Part shown: positions 31,638 to 33,416 of the stretch, in pieces
How the letters are laid out: every line of letters begins with the position of its first letter
Position numbering within the stretch: the stretch's first letter is position 1
Assembly: GCA_030655395.1 (NCBI GenBank)
Contig: JAURVQ010000054.1
Coordinates: 1 to 33,416 of the forward strand
DNA: 33,416 bases
DNA from: Gammaproteobacteria bacterium
GTDB lineage: Bacteria; Pseudomonadota; Gammaproteobacteria; SURF-13
Direction: 5' to 3'
The notes under the pieces: generated by a model
What the model was told of the DNA's origin: nothing
The model's input: the letters and a program-made list of their open reading frames with translations, nothing else
Database searches by the model: none
Translations under genes and position numbers: made by a program

Positions 31638-31653
31638 CGTTCCACGTGGAACA
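31638..31653. promoter_or_regulatory. parS site for ParB
   Basis: CGTTCCACGTGGAACA contains the 14-bp perfect palindrome GTTCCACGTGGAAC and matches TGTTCCACGTGGAACA, a known form of the bacterial parS consensus, at 15 of 16 positions. It lies near the origin and about 28 kb from parAB, the usual origin-proximal position. Binding by the ParB of this window is inferred. Confidence 0.8.
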
Positions 31654-31670
31654 CGACGCGATAAAAAGCC

Positions 31671-33416
<1,746 letters not shown>

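Overview
The window is a piece of a bacterial chromosome around the replication origin, almost certainly from a gammaproteobacterium. The reasons are the conserved blocks rpmH-rnpA-yidD-yidC-mnmE, mnmG-rsmG-parA-parB, atpZ-atpI-atpB and dnaA-dnaN-gyrB. The species cannot be fixed from sequence alone; the high GC and the many short palindromic repeats would suit an environmental, possibly chemolithotrophic lineage (weak inference).

Layout: 1-702 (minus) is the start of the ATP synthase operon (atpZ, atpI, atpB running off the left edge). 862-1428 is an EipA/DUF1134-like exported protein. 1487-2007 is a ParE/RelE-type toxin-antitoxin pair. 2093-2764 is mtnC of methionine salvage, with a small unknown ORF upstream and a perfect 21-bp inverted repeat. 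3094-7469 (minus) is mnmG, rsmG, parA, parB. A 201-bp MITE-like element sits exactly between mnmG and rsmG, and its terminal repeats contain the mnmG stop codon and the rsmG start codon.

In many gammaproteobacteria mnmE and mnmG are neighbours. Here about 17 kb lies between them (7470-24842). The left half, 7912-16857, carries a run of attC-like recombination sites (RYYYAAC...GTTRRRY with complementary arms) separated by plus-strand ORFs, with no integrase: a chromosomal integron array of the CALIN type. Cargo includes a three-gene cassette with an unusual Cys/Ala-repeat metzincin-like protease, a helical protein, an exported cupin, an Acg-like nitroreductase, a DUF1272 zinc protein, membrane proteins, a VOC protein, a flavin reductase-like protein and a catalase. 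The right half holds a LETM1-like protein, a DUF2235 hydrolase, a MoxR-DUF58-TgpA operon, a second MITE copy, a 23-aa membrane peptide with its own terminator, a DUF1232 protein in a cassette-like setting, a MazEF/PemIK-like toxin-antitoxin module that looks leaderless, and a GGQ release-factor-like protein.

24843-28670 (minus) is mnmE, yidC, yidD, rnpA, rpmH under one sigma70-like promoter. 28861-33416 (plus) is dnaA, a probable oriC in the dnaA-dnaN gap, dnaN and a 3'-truncated gyrB. recF, normally between dnaN and gyrB, is absent; its place holds a 143-bp palindromic element, a near-perfect parS site for the ParAB proteins encoded in the same window, and an extended -10 promoter that would give gyrB an almost leaderless mRNA.

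Overall this is core replication, segregation, translation and membrane-insertion machinery interrupted by an integron-type accessory region, with short palindromic elements repeatedly placed at the very ends of core genes.
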